From Macrolepiota albuminosa (lineage: Eukaryota; Basidiomycota; Agaricomycetes; Agaricales; Agaricaceae): 64,000 nucleotides of DNA. Both the position numbers and the translations under genes were made by a program. The stretch lies in contig JAMWFC010000046.1 of assembly GCA_027475525.1 (NCBI GenBank), positions 1,922,001-1,986,000 of the forward strand. Direction: 5' to 3'. The notes below the pieces were generated by a model that was given only the letters and a program-made list of their open reading frames with translations, was not told the DNA's origin and did not search any database. Below are positions 31,790 through 43,329 of the stretch, piece after piece (position 1 is the stretch's first letter; every line of letters starts with the position of its first letter).

Positions 31790-32214
31790 CTGTCAACAAA
31801 CTCAGCAACTGTCATTGAATGCTAGGCAATAGATCCTAGCTGGCAGATTCAAAAAAATGTAACAAAGTTACAACGTTTGTGAGCTTAGGTTCACATGGCA
31901 CAGAATCAGACCAGTCCAGTCTATTGACTATGTAGTGTAAAACAAAATTAAGCTGCTTATTAAGCAGCAGGTATGTAGGTATTTATAATTATCCAAATAA
32001 TATTATATTATAATAAATATAATATAATATGCTAAATATAATGTAGGTAAAGTAAGTAAACGCTATGTGGCCAATGCCACATAGCAGACTACGCTACATA
32101 GACCCATGTTTCTTTATTGAGGGTAGCATGTATATACAGTGGATTCAGAGGAGGAGTCACTTGTTTTTTGTTTTTTTGCTTTATTTTAAATTTTATATTT
32201 CTTGGGCTGCTTGC
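31790..32214. other. A/T-rich stretch without a gene
   Basis: Contains a near-palindromic AATATTATATTATAATAAATATAATATAATATG-type run (about 31995-32035) and GCTGCTTATTAAGCAGC (perfect inverted repeat, about 31952). It lies just upstream of the old gag start and may be the leader of that element. Confidence 0.4.
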
Positions 32215-32219
32215 ATCAT

Positions 32220-32718
32220 TGTAAGGGCGACCTCTAGAGGCTGTGGCTCAGTCACACAGCTGGCAGAGGAAGATCCAAAGTGTATTAGAATATATACTGA
32301 CAATATCAAGGTAGCTACTCACCTGGCAGAGGAAGATCCAAAGAGAACAAGTCTAGGGATTCCCTATGCCAGGTTGGACGCTTCTGGGGCCTCTGAAGCA
32401 TGGGAAACAACTATACAGTACAACAAAACCTTAAAAACTCAAAAATTGCCTACACAAACACTTGTACAAATAAAGGGCAAACTCTGGCAAACTCTGGCTT
32501 ATATAAGCGGTCTGGAAGCGGTGCTGAGTGGGCCCATACTTGTCTGAATGGTGGCTAAAGAACCAGAGCATCTCAAGGGCTGAGAGTGGTACTAACAGAT
32601 AGTGTTGAAAGAATAGAAACAGTAAAATGAAATAATGTCAGAAGAAGTAAGAGAATGAATGGAAGAAGAGTGAAGAGATAAGGAGTGAGAAAAGGAAGAA
32701 ATGAGGAGTCCCCTGACA
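32220..32718 (+). repeat. LTR-like repeat, left arm of a ~500-bp inverted pair
   Basis: TGTAAGGGCGACC...CCCCTGACA, 499 bp, with TATATAAGC near 32500 as a possible TATA element. Flanks ATCAT and ATCGT match in four of five positions, which would suit a solo LTR with a mutated TSD. The reverse complement occurs at 33118-33617, and a ~30-bp piece of its 3' end near 34082-34110. Confidence 0.7.
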
Positions 32719-33117
32719 ATCGTATGCATACCTGTCTGCTAAGAGACTGTAAGATTTCATGTTCAGAAGACACAACTACTTTGCACATGACACTAACATT
32801 TTGCAGCAATGCAAAGCACGTCTTATTCTACTGTTCACACTATTGTGCATCCTCTATTTCACTTCTACTCCTTTCCTAAGACCGAGTATTTAGTCTTATT
32901 GGGGGGTATGTAATGGAGGGTCACACTCATTACTAGCATCAACGATGCTATAAGCATTCAATGGAGTATTATGTAAGACAACATCTTGTATTCACTCTAG
33001 TTCTAGTCAATCCAATACTGCAGTCTGATTCAGCACTGTGTGATACACACAAGATTGTTCTAGCTCATTACATCTATAATACTTTTTACATGAATCTAAA
33101 TAATATCAGCACCTCTC

Positions 33118-33617
33118 CATCAGGGGACTCCTCATTTCTTTCTTCCTTCATCCTTCCTTCACTCCTTATCTCTTCACTCTCCTTTCATTCATTCTCTTAT
33201 TTCTTCTGACTTTTACTGTTTCTATTCTTTCAACACTATTTGTTAGTACTATTCTCAGCCCTGGAGGTGCCCTGGTTCTTTAGCTACCATTCAGACAAGC
33301 ATGGACCTCTCAGCACCACTTCCAGACTGCTTATATAAGCCAGAGTTTGCCAGAGTTTGCCCCTTATTTGTGCAATTGTTTGTGTAGGCAATTTTTGAAT
33401 TTTTAAAGTTTTGTTGTACTGTACAGTTGTTTCCCATGCTTCAGAGGCCCCAGAAGCATTTAACCTGGCATAGGAAATTCCTAGACTTGTTCTCTTTGGA
33501 TCTCCCTCTGCCAGGTGAGTAGTTATCATGATATTGTCAGTATATATTCTAATACACTTTGAATCTCCCTTTGCCAGCTGTGTGACTGAGCCACAGCCTC
33601 CAGAGGTTGCTCTTACA
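33118..33617 (-). repeat. LTR-like repeat, right arm of the inverted pair
   Basis: 500 bp; the reverse complement aligns with 32220-32718 end to end, with scattered substitutions and small gaps. No flanking duplication is visible. The 400-bp loop (32719-33117) holds no recognisable gene. It abuts the surviving 3' part of another LTR (33618-34010), as if it had inserted into it. Confidence 0.7.
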
Positions 33618-34010
33618 ACTAAGTTCATAGTCACCAATTGTCTGAGCACCTCTAGCCTGCTTGCTGCAGTTACACATACAAAACCTACATGCCTTGCACC
33701 TATGGCAGGCATCATGCAGCTTAGATGTTGCTAAGCCTCTAGTTCTCTTGCCGTACCTCTTGCCACACCTTACTCATATCTGCTCCCTCTTTCATTTAGG
33801 TGCACCTCATCATTAGCACACTCTTCCTACCACACATCTCTTACCAACTTTACTTCTTGACTCACACCAAAGCTTGCTGTTTAACTTGTTTTTGACTTGT
33901 TCTCTGGGACCTGCCCAGGACTCCCTCAAAACTTAGCATGCCCAACGTATTCTGTATTGGTTAGTAGCTGTAAACCATATTTGCTACTGACCAACTTTTA
34001 GGCATCATCA
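33618..34010 (+). repeat. CpG-depleted LTR 3' part (TGATAGG...CATCA family)
   Basis: Contains ACCTATGGCAGGCATCATGC, GTTCTCTGGGACCTGCCCAG and the end ACTTTTAGGCATCATCA at 34010, matching the 3' 400 bp of solo LTRs 1 and 2 with most CpG positions changed. The 5' part is missing. It is an older copy of the same family. Confidence 0.65.
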
Positions 34011-34385
34011 ACATCAGTGTAAAATTAGTCAATACATACTAGGCTGGCATTGTGTGCAGGTGTGGGGAAGTCAAAGAGGGAAGAAATGAGGAGTCCTCTG
34101 ACAATGACTGCCTTGTGAGCATACATTGGTGAGACTCTCACAGGACCCAAATGGGGTGAAGGTGACATGTGATATAGGTGATATACAGTGAACATGACAA
34201 AAGGGCCACCAAGGGCCAATGGCCCCCCTTTGTCTTGATCTTCTCTGGCCCTGCTTTGTCTCGACCTTCTCATATATTTTTACACAGTTACCTACAAGCA
34301 CTCTCAGTCACGTTTACACGTCTCTGAGGGTACGTCGTACTCAATACGCATACGAACATTATACTAATCTACCTGTACCTGAAAT
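34011..34385. other. stretch without a gene, repeat fragments
   Basis: Holds a short copy of the 500-bp LTR-like repeat end (AGAAATGAGGAGTCCTCTGA near 34085) and nothing else recognisable. It ends at the LINE target site. Confidence 0.4.
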
Positions 34386-34397
34386 AACTTACGTGTT

Positions 34398-35136
34398 CAC
34401 CATCATCTAACTTGACTCCTAACTGCTAAGCCTGACTTCATCACATCTATCACAACAACACACTGTCATGTCTTCATCACACTCATCCGACCACTGTCCA
34501 ATTGACCACGCCGAGCACAGCGAGAGGAAGTATTGCACTATTGGGGGGGGCCTCTTGACCGGTAACCACCATGTGGTACCAACAAACGAGTACAAATCAT
34601 TGATAGTCAGGTAGCTAACGCTATACTGCGTCCCCCCAACGGGGGACACACCGAAAGGTGTCCAGCGTCGAAAGATGCCTAGCACCGAAAGGTGCAGTCA
34701 ATGCCCCCCCCGCTCAACGCCCAACCCAAAACCCCGTATACTGGGGCCCACTTACAATGGGTTGCGGGACTCTGACCCTCGGGCAGACGCGGAACCCGGT
34801 AAAAGGTGGATCCTTGCCGGCGGACAGGGCTCCGAATAGGACACACAATCCACAGCCGGCTAAACACCAAACAAATGCTAGGACTAGGACTTTAGGTGGA
34901 AACTAGAGGGCATATCGAGGCAACAGGGAAAGTGCTCGACAGAACCTCGCATCTACATATAAACCCCTGTACTAACCTGGAATAACCAAAAACACAATGA
35001 GGTTTTTGCTAGGAGTGTAGCGAACATGTGCTCTAGCCGGGAACAGGGACGCCCATGAAAATTTTCTGCCCCACTCAAATATCAAACACTAAGAGCAGGA
35101 GAACTCAATCCATCCGTCCACAAGCACAACGCTATC
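34398..35136 (+). promoter_or_regulatory. LINE 5' UTR with small hairpins
   Basis: About 740 bp before ORF1. At about 34634-34690 a row of potential hairpins is seen: CCCCCAACGGGGG, then CACC-GAAA-GGTG within GGACACACCGAAAGGTGTCC, and GCACC-GAAA-GGTGC. The GAAA tetraloops are typical of stable RNA folds. An internal promoter is expected for a LINE but I cannot point to one. Confidence 0.5.
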
Positions 35137-36963
35137 ATGTCGAACGAACTGAACACCATGGAGGAGAACCCCGCTCCCAGCTCCAATACCACGAGTGGCC
35201 CCCAAGGATCTACCCCTATCACCCCCCTAGGACTCTCGAGGTATGGAGAGAACAACCCCCAGCTGGGAGAAGATTTTCCGCCTCTACCTACATTAGAAGC
35301 TATTAACGGGGGTCGAACCTCCAGTCAGCACGAAGGGAGGGTAAGACTTGTATTCGGTAGAGGTAAACCCCGGGACTCAGAAAATACAAAACGTCCACAG
35401 CCCCCGAGCCCTATGAAGGACAGGACGCCGAAAAGACACACCTCACAGGCTGATCCCCCAGTGTGTTCACCAGAACTGCCAGCCCAGGCCACCGGACTTG
35501 ACAGCGAGTCTCCGGACCATATAGGCAGCCAGACGAATTCCGCAGGCTACAACCAGGAAGGTTATCTACGTGTGACAGCCTCCCACAAAGGGGGCAATAG
35601 CGAAGTCGGTATGGAGAAGGATGTGACAAGAGACTCGATGGAAATCGATGAGGAGTACATAAACCAGAGCAGCACCGCAGTGGCAGATAATGAATGGGAC
35701 GAGCTTTTACGCAACTCACCTTCGACCACACGTCCAAGGAATTCCCCCTTCTTCTTCAACAACCCACCTTCCATTAACCTGGCCCAGCCGTCGCCTACCT
35801 CCGTGTACACAGGAGACAAGACGGCAAGAAAATCCACTCTGAACACACTCGAGAGCTCCCCAGTCTCCGCAAATCGTGTAGGAAGGAGGGCGGCAAACGA
35901 GTTCATCCACAAAGACACAAAGTGTGAGGATCACGTCGTCACAAACTCTGCAGGCCTACAGAGAACCGCAACCCCAAACGGAGGATGGCCGAAAATACAC
36001 CTGGATGTGAACCCGCTCGATAATGTAGTCCCGGCCCAGGTAGCAGCATGGAAGAAGATCACGACGGGTAAGCTATGGGCGAGGGTTTTTAGGGGAAGAT
36101 ATGAGAACAACAGCCTAAGCACGGTGGATAAAACGCGGGCTTTAATAAAGGGTCTTATACGTATCGAAAATGACGTGGCACTAGGAGTCTCGTTCCCCCA
36201 ACAAGAACGCGCAATGAATTCCGACCGTTTCCCCACGCCCTACCACATGTTCGTATCCGGGTTATCTGCACCCCAAGTCGACCACCTGATAAATCTGGAA
36301 ATCGTATCGACAAAAGAAATAACCGTAATCTTTAAACCCTTTAACGACCAACGCCCCTCTTTCGTACTGACCATCTACGGCCTCACCTTTAACGACTCGA
36401 GCGAGGCCAACCAAGCCGTAACCGACCTGGTTAAGATGTGCATCCGGGACTCAGAATCCGTAACAAAGCACGTAATGGACTGCGCACCCAACCTCAAAGA
36501 CAGGATATGCAACGATATCCTCAACAATATATCGGTAAAGTTTCTCCACGTGAGGAGGAGCTATGCAAACGGAGGTGAATTCAGAGGCTGGAATGTTTTC
36601 TTACACCACTCCTACCTCTCGGACGAGGATCACATAAAGCTGATCCAGCTGATGAGGACATGCACCTTTCCGTCCGCGACGGCAGGATTCGGATTGCCCC
36701 TCCGGGGAAACAACACACTCCTCTGTGTCAACTGCAAATCTATCGATCACGACATGCTTAACTGCCCGTTCCCAGATTTGCCAGGATGGCTAGGCTACAA
36801 AACTCCCCCGGAACAGCAGAACCAAGCCTCCGCTAGAGCCTATGGTGACGGAGCAGCAGGGGGCCGCGATGACTTCTATGTTTTTAGAGGTAGAGGAAGA
36901 GGTAGGGGTGGAAGGGGTGGAAGACCCTATGGGAGACGCGGCTTCAGAGGCCAATGGATGTAG
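35137..36963 (+). CDS. LINE ORF1, gag-like RNA-binding protein
   Basis: 608 residues, intact, ATG at 35137 (MSNELNTMEENPAPSSNTTS). The N-terminal half is Ser/Pro-rich and probably disordered. The central part (about residues 285-520) is a folded, gag-like region (WKKITTGKLWARVFRGRY, PTPYHMFVSGLSAPQVDHLI, AVTDLVKMCIRDSESV). One CCHC knuckle, CVNCKSIDHDMLNC, lies near residue 530. The C-terminus is an RGG/RGR box (RGRGRGRGGRGG). It would bind LINE RNA in the ribonucleoprotein. Followed after ~620 bp by ORF2. Confidence 0.85.
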   Translation: MSNELNTMEENPAPSSNTTSGPQGSTPITPLGLSRYGENNPQLGEDFPPLPTLEAINGGRTSSQHEGRVRLVFGRGKPRDSENTKRPQPPSPMKDRTPKRHTSQADPPVCSPELPAQATGLDSESPDHIGSQTNSAGYNQEGYLRVTASHKGGNSEVGMEKDVTRDSMEIDEEYINQSSTAVADNEWDELLRNSPSTTRPRNSPFFFNNPPSINLAQPSPTSVYTGDKTARKSTLNTLESSPVSANRVGRRAANEFIHKDTKCEDHVVTNSAGLQRTATPNGGWPKIHLDVNPLDNVVPAQVAAWKKITTGKLWARVFRGRYENNSLSTVDKTRALIKGLIRIENDVALGVSFPQQERAMNSDRFPTPYHMFVSGLSAPQVDHLINLEIVSTKEITVIFKPFNDQRPSFVLTIYGLTFNDSSEANQAVTDLVKMCIRDSESVTKHVMDCAPNLKDRICNDILNNISVKFLHVRRSYANGGEFRGWNVFLHHSYLSDEDHIKLIQLMRTCTFPSATAGFGLPLRGNNTLLCVNCKSIDHDMLNCPFPDLPGWLGYKTPPEQQNQASARAYGDGAAGGRDDFYVFRGRGRGRGGRGGRPYGRRGFRGQWM

Positions 36964-39900
36964 TCGTTACTCCCTCCCCTACAATTCGTAATTCGGAATG
37001 ATTCAATAGAATAATGTGGTGAAACCCAGATGCGTACAGGGTAAATAAAATGTAGAATAGGTAATCATTTTACATTTTACAAGAGCGATACCATGCTAAG
37101 TAAGTGGGAATTACTGGCATTGGATGTTAATAAGGAGCTTTCGGAAAGTGACTGAAATATATTGGCCAGAAATGGTACATGTAGGTCATGGACCTGTGTC
37201 GTAAGACAAAAACGGCAGTCTACAAAAAGTAGAGGAAGGTGCCGTGCAGCAGTCCTGCTTAAGCTAAGAGTCCTCCGCATCTAGCCCCACCTAGATGCCT
37301 AAAACCTCGAGGCAACGTCCCCCCTGAGCGCTTGGGAAATGTGCTCACCCCGAGATAGCATGGTTGGCTACTCGGTAAGTCTTACCAACCACTCCCAACT
37401 TAAATTTTACAAACCACGGTATAACAACACATGGCAATGGAACGCGCCTCCTCGTTCCCGGAGGACCAAGAGAGTCTGCCACCACTCCGGTCCTAGATAC
37501 TGGAAACGAGGAGTACGGAGGTGGATCCACAAACGCTACCCATGTCCAACTCAATCCGCTTGGGGATGGACAACCCAACTATGATATGGCCGCAAGTAGT
37601 CAGAGCGATCGCACAAGGAGGAATACACAAGCAGGAAATGGAAATGGAGAGCCTTCCGAACACAATACCCGCACACCTGCAAACCAAAACGGCCATAGGG
37701 CACCTGTATTACCCGAGTACTCAACTAATAGGAGAGTCACCAGTGCCACCCCTGCAATAAACCGACTGTCCTCCAAACACACAAAGGCCAACATCACAAT
37801 AGGAACCCTTAATATCCGAGGCTATAGAACAGCCGGATCATTGAGGTCGGACAACAAATGGTTCCACATAAATCAAGTTATAAGGGACAAGAAAATAGGC
37901 ATACTTGCAATTCAAGAGGCACACCTCTCGGATGAACGGAAAGAGGAAATCGAGAAACTTTTTGGGAAAAGACTAGTAGTCCTGCACTCACCAGACCCAG
38001 AAAACCCAACCGGTAAAGGAGGGGTAGCTGTAGTTCTCAATCGCAACTTAATGAATGTTCAAGGTGCAAAGATGACGGTAATTATACCAGGTAAAGCAAT
38101 TTTGATAACCGTGAACTGGCACAAAAATGAGGTTATAAATGTCCTTACGGTGTATGCACCAAACGTAACGGAGAGCGACGGTGAAGAGAATAGCACTTTT
38201 TGGACCAGACTGAACACCGTCTTCATGAGGAACCCCTCGTGTAAGGTCGACATTATGGCCGGGGATTTCAACATGACGGAGTGTTCTCAGGACAGGTCAC
38301 CCGCGAGAGGAGACCCTGAAGAAGCGATCGAAGCACTTGACAACCTAAAACAAACCCTGTATCTGAGAGATGCCTGGCGAGATGCTTACCCCACAAAAAA
38401 AACCTTCTCCTTCCTCCAGGAAGCAACCTCATCTATGTCGAGAATCGACAGGATTTATATGACTGACCCACTCAACGTCTCGTCACGAGAATGGAAAATA
38501 GAACCCACCGGAGTCCCAGGAACCGACCACAAGCTCACAACAGTGAGGCTCTCGCACGCCGACGCCCCCATTATTGGCAAGGGAAGATGGACAATGAAAA
38601 GCCACATAATACGCGACGAAAAGTTCAGGAAGCATGCAATCGAGAACGGAGCGGCAGCGATCAGCAGGATCAAGGGTCTGGGAAATAGCAGATCCCCAGA
38701 AGTAAACCCACAGACAATTTACATGAGCTGGAAAAAAGACCTGCTAGAGTTCGCGAAAGAGAGAGAGAAATCCATAGTTCCAAAATTCTTGATGGAAAAG
38801 AAGCTGATGGAAGCCGATTTAGACAAGAGACTGGACGACCCAGGATTGGATGAAATAGAAAAAAGAAGTATTATCAAGGACAGGACAAAAAGCCTAGAAT
38901 CCTTGGAAAGAGAGTACCATATGATGAAACGAGAAAAGATCGCTATAAAGAACAGGCTGGAAGGAGAAACTATGTGTAAATTCTGGACGACGTCCGGTAA
39001 GCAAACGTTACCCAGAGACCTAATCTATGCTCTGAAGAAGAATGACCACAACCCGGACACCCCAAATTACAAAAGCAACTCAATAAAAATGGCGGAAATG
39101 GCCAGGAATTACCATGAAAATATACAGTATAAAAGGAAGGCTGTCACGGAACAAGAACGAGAAGAGAAAACCGTAAAGGTCCTGGGTGCAATAAGAGCGC
39201 GCACCACAGAAGGCCAGAAAGAAGAACTGGACGAGGCTATCAACACCAAGGAGCTGTTAACAGCACTGAAGAGATCTAACAACAGCTCAGCTCCAGGCCC
39301 TGACGGGATCCCCTACGAATTCTGGAAGTCGTTTAATGATAAGTTCAACAATGACTCCAGACAGAACCAGAGGGGAGGTTCTCAAAAGACGACGTGTAAC
39401 ATAATAGAATTGCTACAGTTAATGTGTGAAGATATACAAATCCATGGCATAGCAGACGACTCAGAGTTTGCAGAGGGGTGGATGTGTCCACTTTACAAGA
39501 AAAACGACAGATCGGATATCGCAAACTATAGACCAATAACGTGCCTGAATACGGACTAAAAAATCTTCACTAAGGCTATGTCCACCCGCCTGGCTGTAAT
39601 AATAGGAGATCTGATCCACCCGAGCCAAGCAGGGTTCATTCCAGGGAGGAGTATAGCGGACCAGACGAAGCTAATAAGAATGATGATGCAGTACGCCGAA
39701 GCAGAGGAGCAGAATGGGCTCATTGTGGCTCTAGACCAGGAAAAAGCCTATGACAGAATTGAGCACGACTATCTCTGGAGATCACTAGATACCTTTGGCA
39801 TACCTCAATCTTTTATCAACATAGTAAAATCCCTATACAAGAATGCTAAAACAAGGATAATGATTAACGGTGTTATGAGTTCTCCATGGAAAGTAACAAG

Positions 39901-40854
39901 GGGGGTGAGACAAGGAGACCCACTATCGTGCCTGCTATTCGACCTCGCAATTGAGCCTCTGGCGGCATCACTCAGAGATTCTCAACTAAAAGGTTACAAC
40001 ATCCCGGGTCAGGCGGAGAAGCTAATCGCAAATCTATTCGCTGATGATACAACGACGTTCTTATCTATGGAGGACGATTTAGAGAAACTAAACCCCATCC
40101 TAGATGACTGGTGCACCGCTTCAGGAGCGAACTTTAACATAAATAAAACAGAAATAATACTAATTGGCACACTAGAATACAGAGAAATGGTAATAAGAGA
40201 AAGACGGTCAAGGCCAGGAGGCCCAACGATACCAAACCATATAAGGATAGCTGAGGAGGGTTCCCTAGTACGAATCCTAGGCGCATGGTACGGGAACACT
40301 GCAGATCTGAATGCTCCTTGGGCTAGTGTTCTGGAGAAGATCGACAAAAGTCTCGAAAATTGGGGTAAAAGTCGTCCCACTATGGAGGGCCGGCGACTAA
40401 TAGCACAGATGGTAATAGCTGGGATGTCTCAGTATCTGGCGCAGGTCCAAGGTATGTCGCCACTCACCGAGAAATTGCTGGCAAAAAGAGCGGTGAAGTT
40501 TATGTGGGCCGGAAAGAGCCCATTAGTAAATGAGAAGACCCTATTTGAGCCTTTCAACAGAGGCGGAAGAGCCCTGGTTGATATCAAAACACGGAACAAA
40601 GCAATAAATATCATTTGGCTGAAGTCTTACCTGAGATTTGGACCAGAACGCCCAATGTGGGCTAAAGTGGCCGACGCCCTAATGGCAAAGAACGTCCCAA
40701 AAATTGAAGAAAAAGTGGATGATAGGGTAAAAGTGTCCCCCTTTCTACAATCGTGGAAGACAAAAGTTACGGAGCGAGGGGAAGCAAGCCCGGACATAGC
40801 TAGCCTATTCAAGGTGGCGACCGAATTTAACGTGAGACCGGAAGGCCTTGCTTT

Positions 40855-41008
40855 TAGTCGGAGCATCATGCGAGAGATGCCCATATGGTACCACACAGCG
40901 GCCAGCCCGAGTCTTAGAAAAATGAACAGGGTAGTCGGAGCATCATGCGAGAGATGCCCATATGGTACCACACAGCGGCCAGCCCGAGTCTTAGAAAAAT
41001 GAACAGGG
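40855..41008. repeat. exact 77-bp tandem duplication (E), in LINE ORF2
   Basis: Copies 40855-40931 and 40932-41008 are identical, unit starting TAGTCGGAGCATCATGCGAG. Confidence 0.95.
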
Positions 41009-41185
41009 AAAGGCAGCGGAGTGTCTTAAGAGTAAGCACAAAGTGTTCCTAGTAGGAGATGCCGAAATACTGGCAACAAGAATACAGGATGTCAACCACC
41101 TTGAAGCTGACGACTGCGAGTGCACCGATTGTATGGAAATAGAAAACTCGGTAGGGTGCAAACATCCGAATTCGTGCGTGACGAA

Positions 41186-41339
41186 AGCCGGGAGCCTGCT
41201 GAGCACACTCCCAGAGAAATGGGACCCAAGAGCGGAACAACCTGACGATAGATTGGTGAATGAGCCGGGAGCCTGCTGAGCACACTCCCAGAGAAATGGG
41301 ACCCAAGAGCGGAACAACCTGACGATAGATTGGTGAATG
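41186..41339. repeat. exact 77-bp tandem duplication (F), in LINE ORF2
   Basis: Copies 41186-41262 and 41263-41339 are identical, unit starting AGCCGGGAGCCTGCTGAGCA. Confidence 0.95.
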
Positions 41340-42795
41340 GCATGCAACAGATGGTGGCGAGCTCAACAGCAATGATATAGTATTCGATGCTCGACTAGCA
41401 ACCGAAGGCCCCCTGGCTGATATCTTCCGAATCTTCACGACCGGCCCTGTATATAACAGTGTATACAAACCTAGGACCCAGACTTGCCCCACCGGCCCCC
41501 CGCTGAGGGCGTTTGTCAAGAGCAAAGGCAGTACGGGAAGAGAGAGAGGCCCAATGCAAATAGGAGTAGGAGTAGCTTTCGAAAATCGAGCAGACCTAAA
41601 TTCTAAAGGAAAGTGGTCGGCGGAAGGTCTAGAACAGGGAGGAGGAATCCTACTGGCCGTGTTGCTAACTTCCATGAGAGCGGGCATCAAAACACCTTTA
41701 GAGGTCAAAATTCGGTCACAAGTAGATTTGGCAACAATGACTGAGGACCTACAAGAAAAGGAAGATAGAGGATTCCTAGGCACCAAAAATGCAGGCCTTT
41801 TGAGAACAACGATGGGACGTCTCAGGATGCACAGAGCTCTGATCTCATTCCAAGATATCAAGGAATCCCCATATGCAGAAGAGGAAATAGCAGCGGAATG
41901 TCTGGCAAGGTCAGCACTCAACAATGAAAGGCTACTAGTACTCCCCCCAATACCGACGGAATTGCACTTAACAGGGGCCAAACTCTCGAAAATAACCCAA
42001 GCTATAGCTTACAAAACGATAAAGCAAGAAGCCCCCCCCGCCACCCGTACAAGGACAAGGAAGGTCATTGAGGATGTGAAAAGATCGGTATTCACTGTAA
42101 ATAAAAGTTTCCCATGTGAGAAACAAATCTGGTCTAGCCTACGTGACTCGGACATATCGAAAACAATGAGAGTTTTCCTGTGGAAATGCATGCATGATGC
42201 CTATAAGGTGGGCTCCTACTGGAATCGCTCAACAATGCCCCCGGAACTCAAAACACGGCATTTATGCAGCCATGATGATATGGAAGAATCAATGGAGCAT
42301 ATACTATCCGAGTGCTCTTGCGTTGGCCAAGAGTTAGTTTGGGAAGCAGTAAGACGAGTCTGGAGAAGTAAAACAGGATCAACACTCGCCAAACAAAGCC
42401 TCGCCACGATACTGAGTAGCCCACTGACGAAGATAAAAGACAGCGAAGGAACTTTCTCACCGGGGCTAACCCGCTTGAACAAATTACTTATACTTGAAGC
42501 AGCGTACTTCATATGGATAGTTAGATGTGAGAGAGTGATAAACAACAACAATAACCCCCACACCGGGCTCGAGATTATACATAGGTGGAATAAGGCCCTC
42601 CTGGAAAGGGCTGAGCTGGATGTGAAAATGACAAATAGAAAATTAGGAAAGAAAGCCATCCTCCCAAAGGTGGTTATAGAAACATGGGAGGACACAGGGG
42701 TCGTGGATTTGGCTGAACTAAAGGAAACAGAGAGAGATGCGGAAAGCGGGGTTTTAGTGGGTAGTGGTCCAGAGAGGAGAAACGGGGTAGGATAG

Positions 42796-42966
42796 AAAGC
42801 TCTGAGGACCTTAGTCCCACACGTGTGCGTAAAGGCATTTCCTCGCGGAGAACATATCAAGCTGCCTCTCAAGCAGATGAACCTGGTTTAAATTCCAGGT
42901 GCGCAGCACAGCGGGCTAGGAGCCTCGCCAAGGGCGTCGGCCCCCTAGCTAACTTAAACGCTACTC

Positions 42967-43013
<47 letters not shown>
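42796..43013 (+). other. LINE 3' UTR and poly(A) tail
   Basis: Short 3' UTR of about 170 bp ending GCTACTCC, followed by an uninterrupted run of about 47 A (42968-43015, the last two shared with the TSD). Contains AACCTGGTTTAAATTCCAGGT, a small inverted repeat, near 42880. Confidence 0.9.
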
Positions 43014-43017
<4 letters not shown>

Positions 43018-43329
43018 TACGTGTTTACTAGTTCCAACAAAGTGTATGTAGTATAAGACATGGTCCATGCATAGACTCCACCGTAAATCTAACACCGCAG
43101 TTCTACAGCGCGGTTCAGGTAAACCATCAATTGTTCGATCCAAAGGTCAATGTTGAACCGAAGACAATAATTTTTTCCTGCCTCTTCAGATAGAATATCT
43201 CACTCTGACCCATTGATTGGTGGAATATTAGCATTCGAACCATGCCTGTCACCCGTCTCCCCCTGCCCTCAACCTAAGCCAATGTGGTAAGCCTGTAGAG
43301 TTCAAAAAATCACCTCCAACCACCACGAT

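Larger units (their letters stand above)
37586..42795 (+). pseudogene. LINE ORF2: APE endonuclease, reverse transcriptase, RNase H-like and Cys/His C-terminus
   Basis: Endonuclease (about 37785-38560): TIGTLNIRGY, LAIQEAHLSD, IMAGDFNMTE, SRIDRIYM, GTDHKLTTV, all catalytic positions kept. RT (about 39285-40070): SAPGPDGIPYEFWK, DIANYRPITCLNTD*KIFTK, HPSQAGFIPGRSIADQTKL, VALDQEKAYDRIEHDYLW, RGVRQGDPLSCLLFDLA and FADD at 40038-40049. TAA at 39557-39559 replaces the expected Tyr of the NxDYK-type motif. From 41400 a diverged RNase H-like region, then CSHDDMEESMEHILSEC near 42270, typical of fungal LINE C-termini. Frames change near 41030 and 41360 besides duplications E and F, so it is not translatable as it stands. 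Confidence 0.88.
34386..43025 (+). mobile_element. Tad-like LINE (non-LTR retrotransposon), full length, with 12-bp TSD
   Basis: The element runs from about 34398 to the poly(A) end at about 43013 and is flanked by AACTTACGTGTT at 34386-34397 and 43014-43025 (the leading AA is ambiguous with the tail). It has a 5' UTR of ~740 bp, ORF1 (gag-like, CCHC), ORF2 (APE endonuclease, RT, RNase H-like region, Cys/His C-terminus), a short 3' UTR and ~47 A. Perfect TSDs and the long pure tail indicate recent insertion, while ORF2 has a stop and frame breaks, part of them caused by two 77-bp tandem copies. Confidence 0.92.

Noticed and set aside
33340..33362. Further 77-bp type duplication at the repeated GCCAGAGTTTGCC
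   Set aside because: The unit is only about 10 bp and is matched in the other inverted arm, so it is natural and unrelated to the 77-bp set.
39557..39559. TAA in LINE ORF2 as a programmed readthrough site
   Set aside because: It replaces a conserved aromatic in an RT motif, and a single disabled codon is the simpler reading; no stimulatory structure was seen.
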